Below, piece after piece: positions 1 through 8,321 of a DNA stretch of 32,095 nucleotides. The stretch lies in assembly GCA_019239825.1 (NCBI GenBank), contig JAFAZK010000252.1, positions 1 to 32,095 of the forward strand. The letters run 5' to 3'. Each line of letters starts with the position of its first letter. Positions within the stretch are counted from its first letter, which is position 1. The notes under the pieces are model-generated. The model saw nothing but the letters and a program-made list of their open reading frames with translations. It ran no database searches and was not told the DNA's origin. The position numbers were made by a program, and so were the translations under genes. This DNA comes from Verrucomicrobiota bacterium. Lineage in GTDB: Bacteria > Verrucomicrobiota > Verrucomicrobiia > Chthoniobacterales > JAFAMB01.

Positions 1-4
1 CACC

Positions 5-373
5 TTGGCGATTAAGGTCATGCATCCCGCCTTAGTACTGCAGAGCAAAGTAGCCATGGCTGGAAAGAGAAGCGCAAAGCTACAACAGGATCTTAAACAC
101 GTGCGCATGGCGTTGCTTTTCGTCCGAGCATTCATTTCTGAAACTGCCGAGACAAATGCCCGAGAGGCAATCAAACTTTGTAAATCCGTCATAGAGATCG
201 CTGAATCTACTGACGGGCTAGCACTCTTCGAAAGATTTAGCCTTGCAGTGGAGTCGGCGCTCCCCGCGCAACATCCAGAGATGCACCCTAAATTGTCGCG
301 TTTTCTGAACACAACCGCGGTGGCTCGTCTCTCTCGTGTCCACACTAAACGCAAGCGCAACCAATCTTCGTGA
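5..373 (+). CDS. hypothetical protein, probably 5'-truncated by the window edge
   Basis: A 122-residue frame opens with TTG only four bases from the window edge. The frame is open to the edge, so the true start probably lies outside. The product is helical and basic at its C-terminus. Its early stretch (VMHPALVLQSK, about residues 5-15), followed by a region rich in Lys, Leu and Arg, is reminiscent of the C-terminal helical part of some hypothetical nucleotidyltransferase-like proteins of mobile regions, but I cannot place it in a family with confidence. No partner gene follows; the next 1.3 kb is mostly broken frames, which suits a fragment left in decaying accessory DNA. The frame could also be fortuitous, although residue composition looks protein-like throughout. 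Confidence 0.4.
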   Translation: MAIKVMHPALVLQSKVAMAGKRSAKLQQDLKHVRMALLFVRAFISETAETNAREAIKLCKSVIEIAESTDGLALFERFSLAVESALPAQHPEMHPKLSRFLNTTAVARLSRVHTKRKRNQSS

Positions 374-600
374 CGTGATTGATCTTTACCCCCGCTGATA
401 GGGCACACTGACCCCACCACGCTCTCCCACGACCATGGTGCTGTACCGCGAGCTGAGGCCAAGAAGTTCTGGGCGGTTCGTCCGAAGAGGCTTAGTCCCG
501 GCGACGTTATTCAATTCAAGCAGCCGAGAGCTGCCTAGGGACGTGAGCAAAGGGCCAGCGAGGCTTTCACTCGATTGCCGGTTATCAATTGGTTGTCTAA

Positions 601-849
601 TGGCGCGGAGGTGATGATCTTATTACCAGGCGGCTGGACGACATAGGAAACGAAGTTATTCGCCAGCGGTGGTGCGAGCGTCATCCGAACCGGGACGACG
701 AGCCACAGCGTATGCTATTCAAGAAGGATGTCCCATCGTCCTTCGACGCAGACACCGCTCCTGGGAGCTTGAGCCCATTTTTAGCCCTCGGTGCCCGAGC
801 TTGGATTACCCAGAATTTCTGCTCAGAGCTGCTGTGCTGGTACGTCTAG
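601..849 (+). pseudogene. decayed coding segment, no start codon
   Basis: A frame of 82 codons runs from just after an in-frame TAA (598-600) to a TAG at 847-849. The translation reads like real protein (acidic and basic residues alternate, with a Trp/Cys-rich end), but there is no ATG near its beginning and the same frame continues protein-like upstream across the TAA (a segment ending in GYQLVV). A different frame at about 434-536 also reads protein-like before a TAG. I read this as one gene broken by a nonsense mutation and small indels. The family is not recognised. One base separates the TAG from the next frame's GTG. Confidence 0.3.
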
Positions 850-850
850 G

Positions 851-979
851 GTGAGTGAGCGGCTTAAGAGGGAGCGCCAGGATGAGACGTTGAGGGCGTT
901 GGAATGGCAAAGGCTGAAAACGCAATTACTACAGTACAACGATGCAAAAGCCTTTCTCGGATGTTCGAATTCTGATTGA
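851..979 (+). CDS. small hypothetical protein (42 aa), charged helix
   Basis: A GTG start one base after the TAG of the preceding broken frame gives 42 residues, beginning MSERLKRERQDE and ending in SNSD. The composition is strongly amphipathic and helical with many Glu, Arg, Lys and Gln. The tight stop-start spacing looks like translational coupling in a former operon. No family is recognised, and it may be a remnant of a longer gene in the same decaying region. Confidence 0.3.
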   Translation: MSERLKRERQDETLRALEWQRLKTQLLQYNDAKAFLGCSNSD

Positions 980-1745
980 TAGCCTCTTTCATTGCTAGAG
1001 CGACGGGGCCTTTTGACGACCAAGAAAGATGTCTTTGTCTGGTTGAGCAGCCATCGTGTTGCCGCAATCAGTGATCAAGTTAATCAAACCATCAGGTAGC
1101 GAATAAGCACCCGCTACAGAACAACATGCCACGTGGTAACATTTAGCCAGTGCACGGGCCCGGTGTAGTACTTCCGGTTCGAGTCCTCTTAGGGTCGCCA
1201 CTTTTCCCTGCTTTCGCAGGGCCAGGCTGCTGGTTGTAAAGATCAGGTTCAGTTCGGGCTCTTTGTCGTGGGAACAAAGGATTCTTCCTGCCGGTCTGAG
1301 GACCCACGATGAGGGTAAATCGCAGAACGCCGCATCGTGCCGGGTTTGTCGATTGGTTGTCGTCGCATCGCAACCCCCTTGCAAGTAACTGCTTGCTTGA
1401 TTACGCTACACGCCTCCCGCTCGTGGATGGCTGCCGAGCGTGAACGCAGTATGGACGCTATGTCGACAACGCCGGTAACGGCGCGCTGGCGGCGGGTGTC
1501 GGCACTGATTGATAGAGAAGGAGTCGACTGTTGATTAAACCCTACTTTTCTAGTATAGATTTAGAGAATGACCTTAAACGCACGACTGGCTTTGGTTTCT
1601 AACCAGGCAAAATTTCTCTGATGGATCGGGGCAACTTTCATTCGAGACCCACCAAGGATGCTAAGCGTGCAATCGGCGGATTCGACATTCAGGCGCCGGC
1701 CATGTGCATTTCAGGGCTCGGACCAATTCGGTTAAACCAACTGCA
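980..1745. other. gene-poor stretch, no convincing gene
   Basis: About 750 bases hold only short overlapping frames on both strands, none with recognisable motifs. The 129-residue minus-strand frame at 995-1384 crosses the tRNA-like sequence at 1171-1200 and is probably not a gene. Around 1553-1565 an AT-rich stretch (TAGTATAGAT) could serve as a -10 element for the downstream export genes, but no matching -35 is clear. Confidence 0.4.
1171..1200 (+). other. sequence resembling the 3' end of a tRNA gene
   Basis: The stretch contains a canonical-looking T-loop (GGTTCGAGTCC, 1177-1187) followed 10 bases later by GCCA, as at a tRNA 3' end. The T-stem does not pair fully (only the two loop-closing pairs form), and no matching 5' acceptor half, D-arm or anticodon arm can be found upstream. 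It is therefore not an intact tRNA. It could be a pseudo-tRNA or an attachment-site scar left by an integrated element, or chance. Confidence 0.25.
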
Positions 1746-2603
1746 ATGTCAGCGTCACAAATAGACTTTGCCAAACCGAGTTATGTGGTCGAACCGGGCA
1801 AACTGCTCGATAGCCATCCCAAAAGCCTTTGGGCTTATCGGGAATTGTTTTTATTGCTCGTCAAAAGAGACTTTGTTGCTGCCTACAAACAGACGGCGCT
1901 CGGGCCGTTCTGGTTTTTTGTGCAGCCATTTCTCGCTTCCCTCGCCTTCCTGGTCGTCTTTAGCCAGATCGCTCGCCTTTCGACCACCGATTTACCGCCT
2001 TTGGTCTTTTACATGTCGGGCATCATCGTTTGGAATTTCTTTTCAAATTGTGTGAGCAAAGTCGCCTATACTTTTTTGCTCAATGCCCAGGTCTTTCGGA
2101 AGATTTACTTTCCGCGGCTCATTATGCCTCTCAGCCAGATCGGCACGAACCTGCTAAATTTTATTCCCCAGTTGGGCGTCCTATTCCTATTGATCGGGTT
2201 CTACAACCTGAGCGGGAGAGGAATTGCGCTGAGTCCCTGGCTGTTTGCTTTACCGTTGACCCTTGGACTGATGGCCTTGTTGGCTCTAGGTCTCGGATGT
2301 CTGATCGCGGCAGCCACGGTCAAGTATCGAGATCTGACGATCGTTGTAGGCTACATGCTCAACCTCTGGATGTATGGCAGCCTGGTTATTTGCCCGCGGA
2401 GTGCGGTCCCGCCCAATTTGAGCTGGCTGGTGACGCTTAACCCGATGGCCAGCTTTGTGGAATGCTATCGCTCCAGCTTGTTTGGCACTGAACATGCCGA
2501 AGGGGGGCCTCTCATGATTGCGATAGCGATCACTCTCCTCCTGGCCGGGGTTGGCCTCGCATGCTTCAAAAGATCCGAAAGAACTTTCACCGACCACATC
2601 TAA
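1746..2603 (+). CDS. ABC-2 type polysaccharide/O-antigen export permease (Wzm-like)
   Basis: The product (285 aa) is an inner-membrane permease of the ABC-2 type, which moves lipid-linked polysaccharide or O-antigen to the periplasm together with the ATPase encoded next. The N-terminal cytoplasmic part carries the family pattern YKQTALGPFW (about residues 47-56), followed by about six hydrophobic segments and a short basic C-terminus. The length is normal for Wzm/KpsM/TagG permeases. I prefer the ATG at 1746 to the GTG at 1704, because the extra 14 residues are not family-like; neither has a good ribosome-binding site. The stop overlaps the start of the ATPase gene (TAATG), so the two are translationally coupled. 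No glycosyltransferase or sugar-nucleotide gene is in the window. Confidence 0.9.
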   Translation: MSASQIDFAKPSYVVEPGKLLDSHPKSLWAYRELFLLLVKRDFVAAYKQTALGPFWFFVQPFLASLAFLVVFSQIARLSTTDLPPLVFYMSGIIVWNFFSNCVSKVAYTFLLNAQVFRKIYFPRLIMPLSQIGTNLLNFIPQLGVLFLLIGFYNLSGRGIALSPWLFALPLTLGLMALLALGLGCLIAAATVKYRDLTIVVGYMLNLWMYGSLVICPRSAVPPNLSWLVTLNPMASFVECYRSSLFGTEHAEGGPLMIAIAITLLLAGVGLACFKRSERTFTDHI

Positions 2604-3463
2604 TGCCCGTCGCTATAGAAGCTCACCACATCTCGAAACAATTCTTCCTTGGCGAACGCAACCAACGGACGTTTTTTGAAGATATTTGGTCTAACACAAT
2701 CTTCGGAGTGCAGCGCTTCCTTCAGCCAGGGCGAGCGAGCCTGGCAGAACCTTCTTCGCGTCCGAGTTTTTGGGCGCTGCAAGATGTCTCCTTCCAGCTG
2801 CATCAAGGCGAAACGTTAGCCATTATCGGCGAAAACGGGGCTGGCAAATCCACGTTACTAAAAATCCTCTCTCGCATCACGCAGCCCACCAAGGGAAAAG
2901 CCAAGGTTTTTGGCCGACTAGCCAGCCTGCTTGAGGTAGGTGCCGGATTCCATCCGGAGTTTTCGGGACGAGACAATATCTACTTGAATGGCACCATGCT
3001 AGGTTTCTCCAAGAAAGAGATCCGCCAAAAGTTCGACGAGATCATTGATTTCTCCGGGCTGGAAAAATTCATCGATGTACCGGTTAAAAACTATTCGAGC
3101 GGGATGTACATCCGTTTGGCCTTTTCCGTAGCGGCGATTCTCAACCCGGAAATCGTCATTTTGGATGAAGTGATTGCGGTGGGAGACGCTGCGTTCAAAA
3201 AGAAATGCTTTGAGCGGGTAGAATCGATCTTCAAACAGGGCCATACCGTGATCATGGTAAATCACGAGATGGCTCACCTCCGCCGGATGAGCCATCGTTG
3301 TCTCTGGCTTCGCCACGGCCAAGTCGAGATGTTCGGACCTACCAACGAGGTAGTCACTCATTACGAACGTGCGATGAATGAAGCGCTGGACGATCGGCCG
3401 CGACCGGCGGAGCTTGCCGGATCCGAATGCGCTTCGGCGTTCCTTGCTGCTCCGACTAATTGA
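2603..3463 (+). CDS. polysaccharide export ABC transporter ATP-binding protein (Wzt-like)
   Basis: The cytoplasmic ATPase (286 aa) powers the Wzm-like permease. With the start at 2603, Walker A (GENGAGKST) is at residues 76-84, the signature YSSGM at 164-168, Walker B (IVILDE) at 184-189 and the switch His in VNHE at about 221. The long N-terminal segment before the beta-sheet core (about residues 20-60) is typical of the Wzt/KpsT/TagH branch. An ATG at 2561 is also in frame but would overlap the permease more deeply. Only about 30 residues follow the ATPase core, so the C-terminal carbohydrate-binding domain found in some Wzt proteins is absent; such short forms usually do not select a modified glycan terminus. 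Confidence 0.9.
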   Translation: MPVAIEAHHISKQFFLGERNQRTFFEDIWSNTIFGVQRFLQPGRASLAEPSSRPSFWALQDVSFQLHQGETLAIIGENGAGKSTLLKILSRITQPTKGKAKVFGRLASLLEVGAGFHPEFSGRDNIYLNGTMLGFSKKEIRQKFDEIIDFSGLEKFIDVPVKNYSSGMYIRLAFSVAAILNPEIVILDEVIAVGDAAFKKKCFERVESIFKQGHTVIMVNHEMAHLRRMSHRCLWLRHGQVEMFGPTNEVVTHYERAMNEALDDRPRPAELAGSECASAFLAAPTN

Positions 3464-3493
3464 CAGTCCTCGAGACTGCGCACAAAGGGCAGC

Positions 3494-3841
3494 CTACCCG
3501 AACGTCTGTTCCCCTTCCGCCCAGTATTTGCCAGGTACATCCATCATCACCAGATAAACCCTATCGGCATCTATTCCGAGGTGGTCGGACACGCATTTGG
3601 CTAGCGCACGTGGAAGCTTTTGGCGACTTGTCTCCGGGATTCCGATGCTCCGCACTTCTAGAAAGGCCGCACCGTTCGGGTCGCTATCGAAAGTCATGTA
3701 TGGTGCCGGCGTCCAAGCGACCATGACGTACTTTTCCGGCTTGTTCAGGGCCGTCGCGACAATCTTGGAAGCCTCAGTTAGTAAGCGCTTTTGTGCCTCC
3801 TCCTCTATCCCTACGTTAGTCTGAATCGATAAATAAGGCAT
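3494..3841 (-). CDS. MIF-like tautomerase family protein
   Basis: The product (115 aa) matches the macrophage migration inhibitory factor / phenylpyruvate tautomerase fold family in length and N-terminus: MPYLSIQTN places the catalytic Pro directly after the initiator Met, as in MIF and 4-OT-type tautomerases. The C-terminal stretch (VYLVMMDVPGKYWAEG) matches the family's last strand and an aromatic active-site edge. The ATG at 3841 was chosen because the reading frame upstream (to 3976) runs into the palindromic element and would bury the catalytic Pro. It converges on the wzt-like gene with a 30-base gap. The substrate is unknown; no aromatic catabolism genes are adjacent. Confidence 0.85.
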   Translation of the reverse strand: MPYLSIQTNVGIEEEAQKRLLTEASKIVATALNKPEKYVMVAWTPAPYMTFDSDPNGAAFLEVRSIGIPETSRQKLPRALAKCVSDHLGIDADRVYLVMMDVPGKYWAEGEQTFG

Positions 3842-3874
3842 AGTTCGTTCTTTAAGCGCAGTTCCAGGACGATC

Positions 3875-4232
3875 AACCGCGAATAGACACGAATTGAACC
3901 GCGAATAAAAACCGAGGAAGAGATGGACCGCCCGTTGGCCTTTTTTTGGTGGGGCGAGGCTCCCGAACGGCTCCACGTTCCAACGGAGGAGATCGGTGGA
4001 ATCCTGCTAGTACCGTGAATAGGATTTTGATCGCGCCGAGCCGTAATTCAGCGCGACACCCACGGCTCGGCGCGCGTTTAGGCCTTGCGAATCTCGTCGT
4101 TACGTGGGCACCAATCTCTTTGCTAAAACGATGAGGTCTTTCGGGAGCCTCGCCCCACCAAAATCTGCGTTCATCTGCGGTTGATTTTTCATTCGCGTGT
4201 ATTCGCGGTTCAATTCGTGTCTGTTCGCGGTT
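3875..4232. repeat. 358-bp concentric palindromic element with 33-nt terminal inverted repeats
   Basis: Three nested pairs of inverted repeats share one centre near 4053. The outer arms at 3875-3907 and 4200-4232 are 33 nt with one mismatch. The middle arms at 3947-3967 and 4140-4160 are 21 nt and perfect. The inner arms at 4032-4044 and 4062-4074 are 13 nt and perfect. The outer arms contain the word ACCGCGAATAGACACGAAT, which recurs at 19238-19257. The middle arms contain GGGGCGAGGC, which recurs in the element at 13245-13399. No reading frame inside looks real. The element fills the gap between the tautomerase start and the S9 peptidase start and may be a non-autonomous (MITE-like) element or a long intergenic hairpin. 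Confidence 0.75.
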
Positions 4233-4251
4233 ACTCTTGGGTCCTCCCGCC

Positions 4252-6192
4252 ATGAAATCAATCCTTTTGGTAGCCGGCCTGGTCTGCGCCACCTCCGCGG
4301 TTGCGGCCGATTCGCCCGACGCGCGTGAAATTACGGACCCGAAGTCCCTGGCATCGCGATCCGTAAAGGACGTGGTCCCAATCCCCATCGATGACCTTTT
4401 CTATACTCGCTCAGTTCGCGGAGGCGCCTGGTCGCCGGATGGTAAACAGATTGTGTTCGCCACGAATCTCACCGGGCGAGACAATTTATGGAAAGTAGCC
4501 TCGGATGGCGGATGGCCCATACAGCTCGTCCAATCCGACGAGCGGCAAAGCGGAGCGACGTGGTCACCGGACGGAAAATGGATCACGTTCGAGGCCGATC
4601 GCGGCGGAGACGAAATGTATGATGTCTATGCCATCCCCAGCGATGGCGGGGCCGTTGTAAATCTCACCAATACGCCGGATATCTCCGAAACCGACGCGAC
4701 CTGGTCTCCTGATGGAAAATCGCTAGGTATACGGTATAAACCAAAGGCTTCGCCCTCGACGGACATCGCGGTGCTGGACTGGAGTACGCACGCGATTCGC
4801 AATCTGACTCATGAAAAGAGTGCGGACCATCTCTGGAGCGCCATGGCATGGAGTCCAGACGGCAAGTTCATTTATTCGACACGGATCAGCGCTGGATTCA
4901 CCGATAGTGATGTCTATCAGATCGAGGTCGCTACCGGTAACCTGGAAAATTTAACACCCCACCAAGGAGAGGTGCGGATCATCCTCGCATCCGTTTCGCC
5001 CGACGGCAGTACCTTGCTGGTTACCTCGGACCAGCCAGGCGGTTACCCGAATGTCGCCCAGATAGATATCAGCACTAAAAAGCAGACCTGGATCACCAAC
5101 CTCAAATGGGAGGTCACCGCAGGAAACTTTTCTCCGGACGGCAAACAGTTTACTTACTATGTTAATGAAGATGGGCGATTGGACGTGTATCTCGCGGACG
5201 TTGCCACGGGACATGGTAATAAAATCAGTTTCCCGGACGGCCTCAACGGAGCTCCGGATGCGCCAACACCGTTTTCCCCACAAGGCGGACTCCTTTTGGT
5301 TGAACACGAAAGCTCTACTCAGCCGAGTGATTTATGGATATATGATATCGCCCGGCGCTCTCCCCGGCAGTTAACTTTCTCTGCGATTGCCAGCCTGACT
5401 GCGGCCAAGATCCCTGGCTCGCAATTGGTTCACTACAAGTCTTTCGATGACAAAATCATCAGCGCGCTTGTGTGGGTGCCGTTTAATCTCCAGCGGGACG
5501 GATCGAATCCCGCCATTGTACTACCCCACGGCGGACCTACTGGGCAAACTCAGGATAACTTTAGCCGCGGGATTATCACTTTGGTCACTCACGGTTATGT
5601 TTGCATTGCCCCAAACGTTCGCGGTTCAACCGGTTACGGCATGGAGTTTCAACAAGCGAATGTAAAAGACTTAGGCGGCGGCGATTTACAAGACGAAGTC
5701 TATGCGGCCAAATTCCTCGAGGGCACCGGCTACGTTGATCCGAAGAAGATCGGCATCACTGGCGGTTCATATGGCGGCTTTATGACCTTGATGGCGATTG
5801 GTAAGACACCAGATGTATGGGCAGCTGGAGTCGAGATGTTCGGCATCATCAATTGGCTTACCATGTTCCAGCATGAAGATCCTTTCCTTCAACAATACGA
5901 AAAATCGCTGCTTGGCGACCCAGACAAAGATCGCGCCATTTATGAGGCGGAGTCGCCGCTTGCGTACATCAAGAATACAAAGGCCCCTCTGTTAGTGTTG
6001 CAGGGTGAAAATGATATAAGGGTGCCTAAGGAAGAAGCGGAGCAAGTGGTCAAACTGCTAAAAGATTTAGGCAAGCCCGTGGAATCGCATTATTACCGCA
6101 ACGAAGGGCACGGATTCAGCAAACGCGAGAACCAGATCGATGCCATGCAACGCCAGCTGAACTTCTTTGATCGTTTCCTCAAGGGGCTATGA
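4252..6192 (+). CDS. secreted S9 family peptidase (prolyl oligopeptidase / acylaminoacyl peptidase type)
   Basis: The ATG at 4252 gives 646 aa beginning with a signal peptide (MKSILLVAGLVCATSAVAA). TTG at 4237 is also possible but would place five residues before the signal. Residues about 60-350 form a TolB/PD40-like beta-propeller with repeated WSPDGK motifs. The C-terminal alpha/beta-hydrolase domain carries the catalytic Ser506 in GGSYGG, Asp588 in GENDIR and His620 in EGHGF. It should cleave short peptides outside the cytoplasm or in the periplasm. The palindromic element ends 19 bases before the start, so any promoter must lie in or beyond it. No Shine-Dalgarno sequence is evident. Confidence 0.93.
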   Translation: MKSILLVAGLVCATSAVAADSPDAREITDPKSLASRSVKDVVPIPIDDLFYTRSVRGGAWSPDGKQIVFATNLTGRDNLWKVASDGGWPIQLVQSDERQSGATWSPDGKWITFEADRGGDEMYDVYAIPSDGGAVVNLTNTPDISETDATWSPDGKSLGIRYKPKASPSTDIAVLDWSTHAIRNLTHEKSADHLWSAMAWSPDGKFIYSTRISAGFTDSDVYQIEVATGNLENLTPHQGEVRIILASVSPDGSTLLVTSDQPGGYPNVAQIDISTKKQTWITNLKWEVTAGNFSPDGKQFTYYVNEDGRLDVYLADVATGHGNKISFPDGLNGAPDAPTPFSPQGGLLLVEHESSTQPSDLWIYDIARRSPRQLTFSAIASLTAAKIPGSQLVHYKSFDDKIISALVWVPFNLQRDGSNPAIVLPHGGPTGQTQDNFSRGIITLVTHGYVCIAPNVRGSTGYGMEFQQANVKDLGGGDLQDEVYAAKFLEGTGYVDPKKIGITGGSYGGFMTLMAIGKTPDVWAAGVEMFGIINWLTMFQHEDPFLQQYEKSLLGDPDKDRAIYEAESPLAYIKNTKAPLLVLQGENDIRVPKEEAEQVVKLLKDLGKPVESHYYRNEGHGFSKRENQIDAMQRQLNFFDRFLKGL

Positions 6193-6342
6193 GTTTTAGG
6201 TTTGGGTTCTAAGTTCTAGGTCGTAGGTTCTAGCTTTTAACCGGGGGTTACGGTTAACAGATTAACATTTCCTCAAGCCAAACCCTGCAATATATAACTT
6301 AAAACATATAACTTAGAACTTAAGACCTAGAACCTAAAACTC
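6193..6342. repeat. facing heptanucleotide arrays (GTTCTAG family)
   Basis: Right after the S9 stop, words of exactly seven bases follow one another: GTTCTAA (6206-6212), GTTCTAG (6213-6219), GTCGTAG (6220-6226), GTTCTAG (6227-6233). The complementary array occupies 6294-6342 as seven consecutive heptamers (ATAACTT at 6294 and 6308, AGAACTT at 6315, AGAACCT at 6329, AAAACTC at 6336). The two arrays can pair as an imperfect hairpin around about 60 bases. The second array ends two bases before the GTG start of the next gene. Confidence 0.8.
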
Positions 6343-6344
6343 CG

Positions 6345-6911
6345 GTGGAATCTTTCAATTATCTGTCGGTTCTGATTTCGATTATCCTGGGGTTAGCCAT
6401 TGCACAGGTCTTGCAGGGAATCCGTGGATTAGTTCTCACCAGGTCAAAGGTCAAAAGCTATACTCCGACTATTATTTGGACCGGAATGGCATTACTAATC
6501 GCGATCCAGGGCTGGTGGGCGAGCTTCAGCATGCATCAACAGGCTAACTGGAATTTTTTAGCGCTTTTGATCATCGTGTTACAGGCGACCTGTGTTTATA
6601 TGGTCGCGGCGTTGATCTTGCCCGACACTAAGGGCGACCATGCCGTCGATCTAAGGGAGCATTACTTCGCGCATCGTCATTGGTTCTTTGGCGCGGTTCT
6701 CGCCGATATCATCTTTAGTTTGTTGAAGGAGCTCGTCCTTTATGGCCGGCTTCCTCGGCCGTTCGACCTCGCGTTTCAGCTCGCCTTCGGTGTGATCGCG
6801 GTCATAGCAATGCTACAACGCCGGGAGTGGTTGCATAAGGTTTTAGCTCCCGTTTCAGGCGTGCTTTTTCTGCTCTATATCGGGTTGATCTTTCGCAATT
6901 TGCATCAATGA
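6345..6911 (+). CDS. hypothetical multi-spanning membrane protein
   Basis: The product (188 aa) has about six hydrophobic segments: residues about 6-28 (LSVLISIILGLAIAQ), 44-60, 68-88, 108-125, 138-155 and 165-183, joined by short loops. It opens MESFNYLSVLISI, a start common to a family of uncharacterised bacterial membrane proteins that I recognise only as hypothetical. The start is GTG at 6345, directly abutting a heptamer array, with no ribosome-binding site. No later Met would keep the first membrane segment. It lies in the same direction as the S9 gene but is separated from it by 150 bases of repeat, so co-transcription is uncertain. The function is unknown. Confidence 0.7.
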   Translation: MESFNYLSVLISIILGLAIAQVLQGIRGLVLTRSKVKSYTPTIIWTGMALLIAIQGWWASFSMHQQANWNFLALLIIVLQATCVYMVAALILPDTKGDHAVDLREHYFAHRHWFFGAVLADIIFSLLKELVLYGRLPRPFDLAFQLAFGVIAVIAMLQRREWLHKVLAPVSGVLFLLYIGLIFRNLHQ

Positions 6912-7154
6912 CCTCCGCCTCCTTCCGCAGGTGCGGGATCAAGAACCAGTTCCGTAGGAGCGAAATCTTAGCTTCGGGCCAAATCTGACGGTCGTTTTGA
7001 GCCGCAATAGCGAGCGCCAAAAGCCGGTTATAGTCTGACAAATCAAGCGGTAGACCCCGCTCCGAGATCGTCTAGATTTCTGGGAAGATTGGCCGCAATC
7101 ACATGATCGCGGCAGATACGAGCTTTAGAAAAACTAGCCAAAGAACCTCATCCT
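6912..7154. other. intergenic region with possible minus-strand coding remnant
   Basis: On the minus strand, the frame read from about 7060 to 6912 (LPLDLSDYNRLLALAIAAQ and onward) and a second frame just upstream (about 7110-7050, ending GAGSTA then a stop) read protein-like, but the longer one has no clean start and runs into the membrane protein gene. I take this as a possible eroded gene, not as a current CDS. No promoter or terminator is clear. Confidence 0.25.
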
Positions 7155-8195
7155 ATGGAAGCTTTAGTCCTGGAACGAAAAGGCGAACTGTCGCTACGAG
7201 AAATCGATTTGCCGGCTACCCTGGGGCCGCACGATGTAAGGATCGCAATCCATACGGTCGGTATCTGCGGCAGCGACGTGCATTACTACGAATACGGCCA
7301 GATTGGGCCCTTTGTGGTGAAATCACCGATGGTGCTTGGACACGAAGCAGCCGGTACCGTAGTCGAAGTCGGAAGCGAGGTAAAAAACTTGCGCGTTGGT
7401 GATCGGGTCTGCATGGAACCAGGCATCCCCGACCCGAACAGCCGTGCTGCCCGCCTCGGAATTTACAACCTGGACCCGGCAGTCCGCTTCTGGGCAACCC
7501 CGCCCGTGCATGGATGCCTCACTCCTTTTGTAGTCCATCCGGCAGCTTATACCTTCCGGCTGCCGGACAACGTTAGCTTTGCCGAAGGGGCAATGGTGGA
7601 GCCGTTAGCGGTCGGCATGCACGCATCAGTAAAGGCAAAGATTAAACCCGGAGATGTAGCAGTGGTTATGGGAGCCGGTCCGATCGGAAATGTGACCGCA
7701 CTAGCCGCCCTGGCCGGCGGCTGCAGCCAAATTGTTATGACGGATGTTCTCCAGCCCAAGCTGGACGTTGCTGCGAAACTCGGACCGATCCGCCCGGTGA
7801 ACCTGACTAAAGAGAACCTCCGAGAAGTTATCGATGATCTCACCGACGGTTGGGGCGCAGACATTGTTTTCGAGGCGAGCGGAGCACCGCCCGCCATTAA
7901 GACCGTGCATGAGCCGCTTTGTCCAGGCGGTCGTATCGTCTTCATCGGCCTACCGATCCAGCCGGTACCGATTGACGTCGTCTCCTTGAGCGCAAAAGAA
8001 GCCTCTATCGAAACCGTCTTCCGTTACGCTCACGTTTATCCACGAGCCCTGGCACTAATGGGCTCCGGTAAGATCGACGTGAAGCCGTTGATTAGCCGGA
8101 CGTTCGAGTTCGACAAAAGTGTCGATGCCTTCAACTTCGCCCTGCACATGCCGCCGGATTGTGTGAAGGCGCAGATTCAGATGCCGGGAAAATAG
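7155..8195 (+). CDS. zinc-dependent medium-chain dehydrogenase, xylitol/sorbitol dehydrogenase type
   Basis: The product (346 aa) is a cytoplasmic MDR-family polyol dehydrogenase that should oxidise a polyol such as xylitol or sorbitol to the ketose with NAD+. The catalytic zinc ligands are visible: Cys38 in GICGSD, His63-Glu64 in GHEAAG, and Glu149 in VEPLAVG. The Rossmann motif GAGPIG is at 173-178, and Asp197 after the second strand favours NAD+ over NADP+. The lobe that usually holds four Cys for structural zinc reads [15 protein letters not shown] (residues 88-102) and has no Cys there, so the structural zinc is lost; rhizobial-type xylitol dehydrogenases look similar. It converges on the sugar-binding protein gene, which supports a sugar or polyol role. 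The exact substrate cannot be read from sequence. Confidence 0.88.
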   Translation: MEALVLERKGELSLREIDLPATLGPHDVRIAIHTVGICGSDVHYYEYGQIGPFVVKSPMVLGHEAAGTVVEVGSEVKNLRVGDRVCMEPGIPDPNSRAARLGIYNLDPAVRFWATPPVHGCLTPFVVHPAAYTFRLPDNVSFAEGAMVEPLAVGMHASVKAKIKPGDVAVVMGAGPIGNVTALAALAGGCSQIVMTDVLQPKLDVAAKLGPIRPVNLTKENLREVIDDLTDGWGADIVFEASGAPPAIKTVHEPLCPGGRIVFIGLPIQPVPIDVVSLSAKEASIETVFRYAHVYPRALALMGSGKIDVKPLISRTFEFDKSVDAFNFALHMPPDCVKAQIQMPGK

Positions 8196-8261
8196 GCTAT
8201 TGATAACCTTCCATCGGCATTATTTTCTCCGGCGCCGAATTGAAAGCGATCGACCGGCACC

Positions 8262-8286
8262 GACGCCCCGCTCTGGGCGGGGCGTC
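8262..8286. terminator. strong hairpin between convergent genes, possible bidirectional terminator
   Basis: A perfect 10-bp GC-rich stem (GACGCCCCGC at 8262-8271 with GCGGGGCGTC at 8277-8286) closes a 5-base loop. It lies between the dehydrogenase stop (8195) and the stop of the convergently transcribed binding-protein gene (8322). No T-tract follows on either strand, so it is not a textbook intrinsic terminator; it may act with Rho or only as a 3'-end stabiliser. Confidence 0.5.
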
Positions 8287-8321
8287 GTCAAACCAATTGC
8301 ATTCCGTGACCGGTTACCGAC

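Noticed and set aside
1171..1200. functional tRNA gene
   Set aside because: No acceptor partner, D-arm or anticodon arm could be found; T-stem pairs only partly.
995..1384. 129-residue minus-strand ORF over the tRNA-like sequence
   Set aside because: Its central part (VATLRGLEPEVLHRA) is the kind of translation produced by reading the complement of a tRNA 3' end; the remainder has no protein-like pattern or start signal.
6802..7041. 79-residue minus-strand ORF overlapping the membrane protein gene
   Set aside because: The start overlaps no signal and half the frame is antisense to a better gene; kept only as a possible remnant in the intergenic entry.
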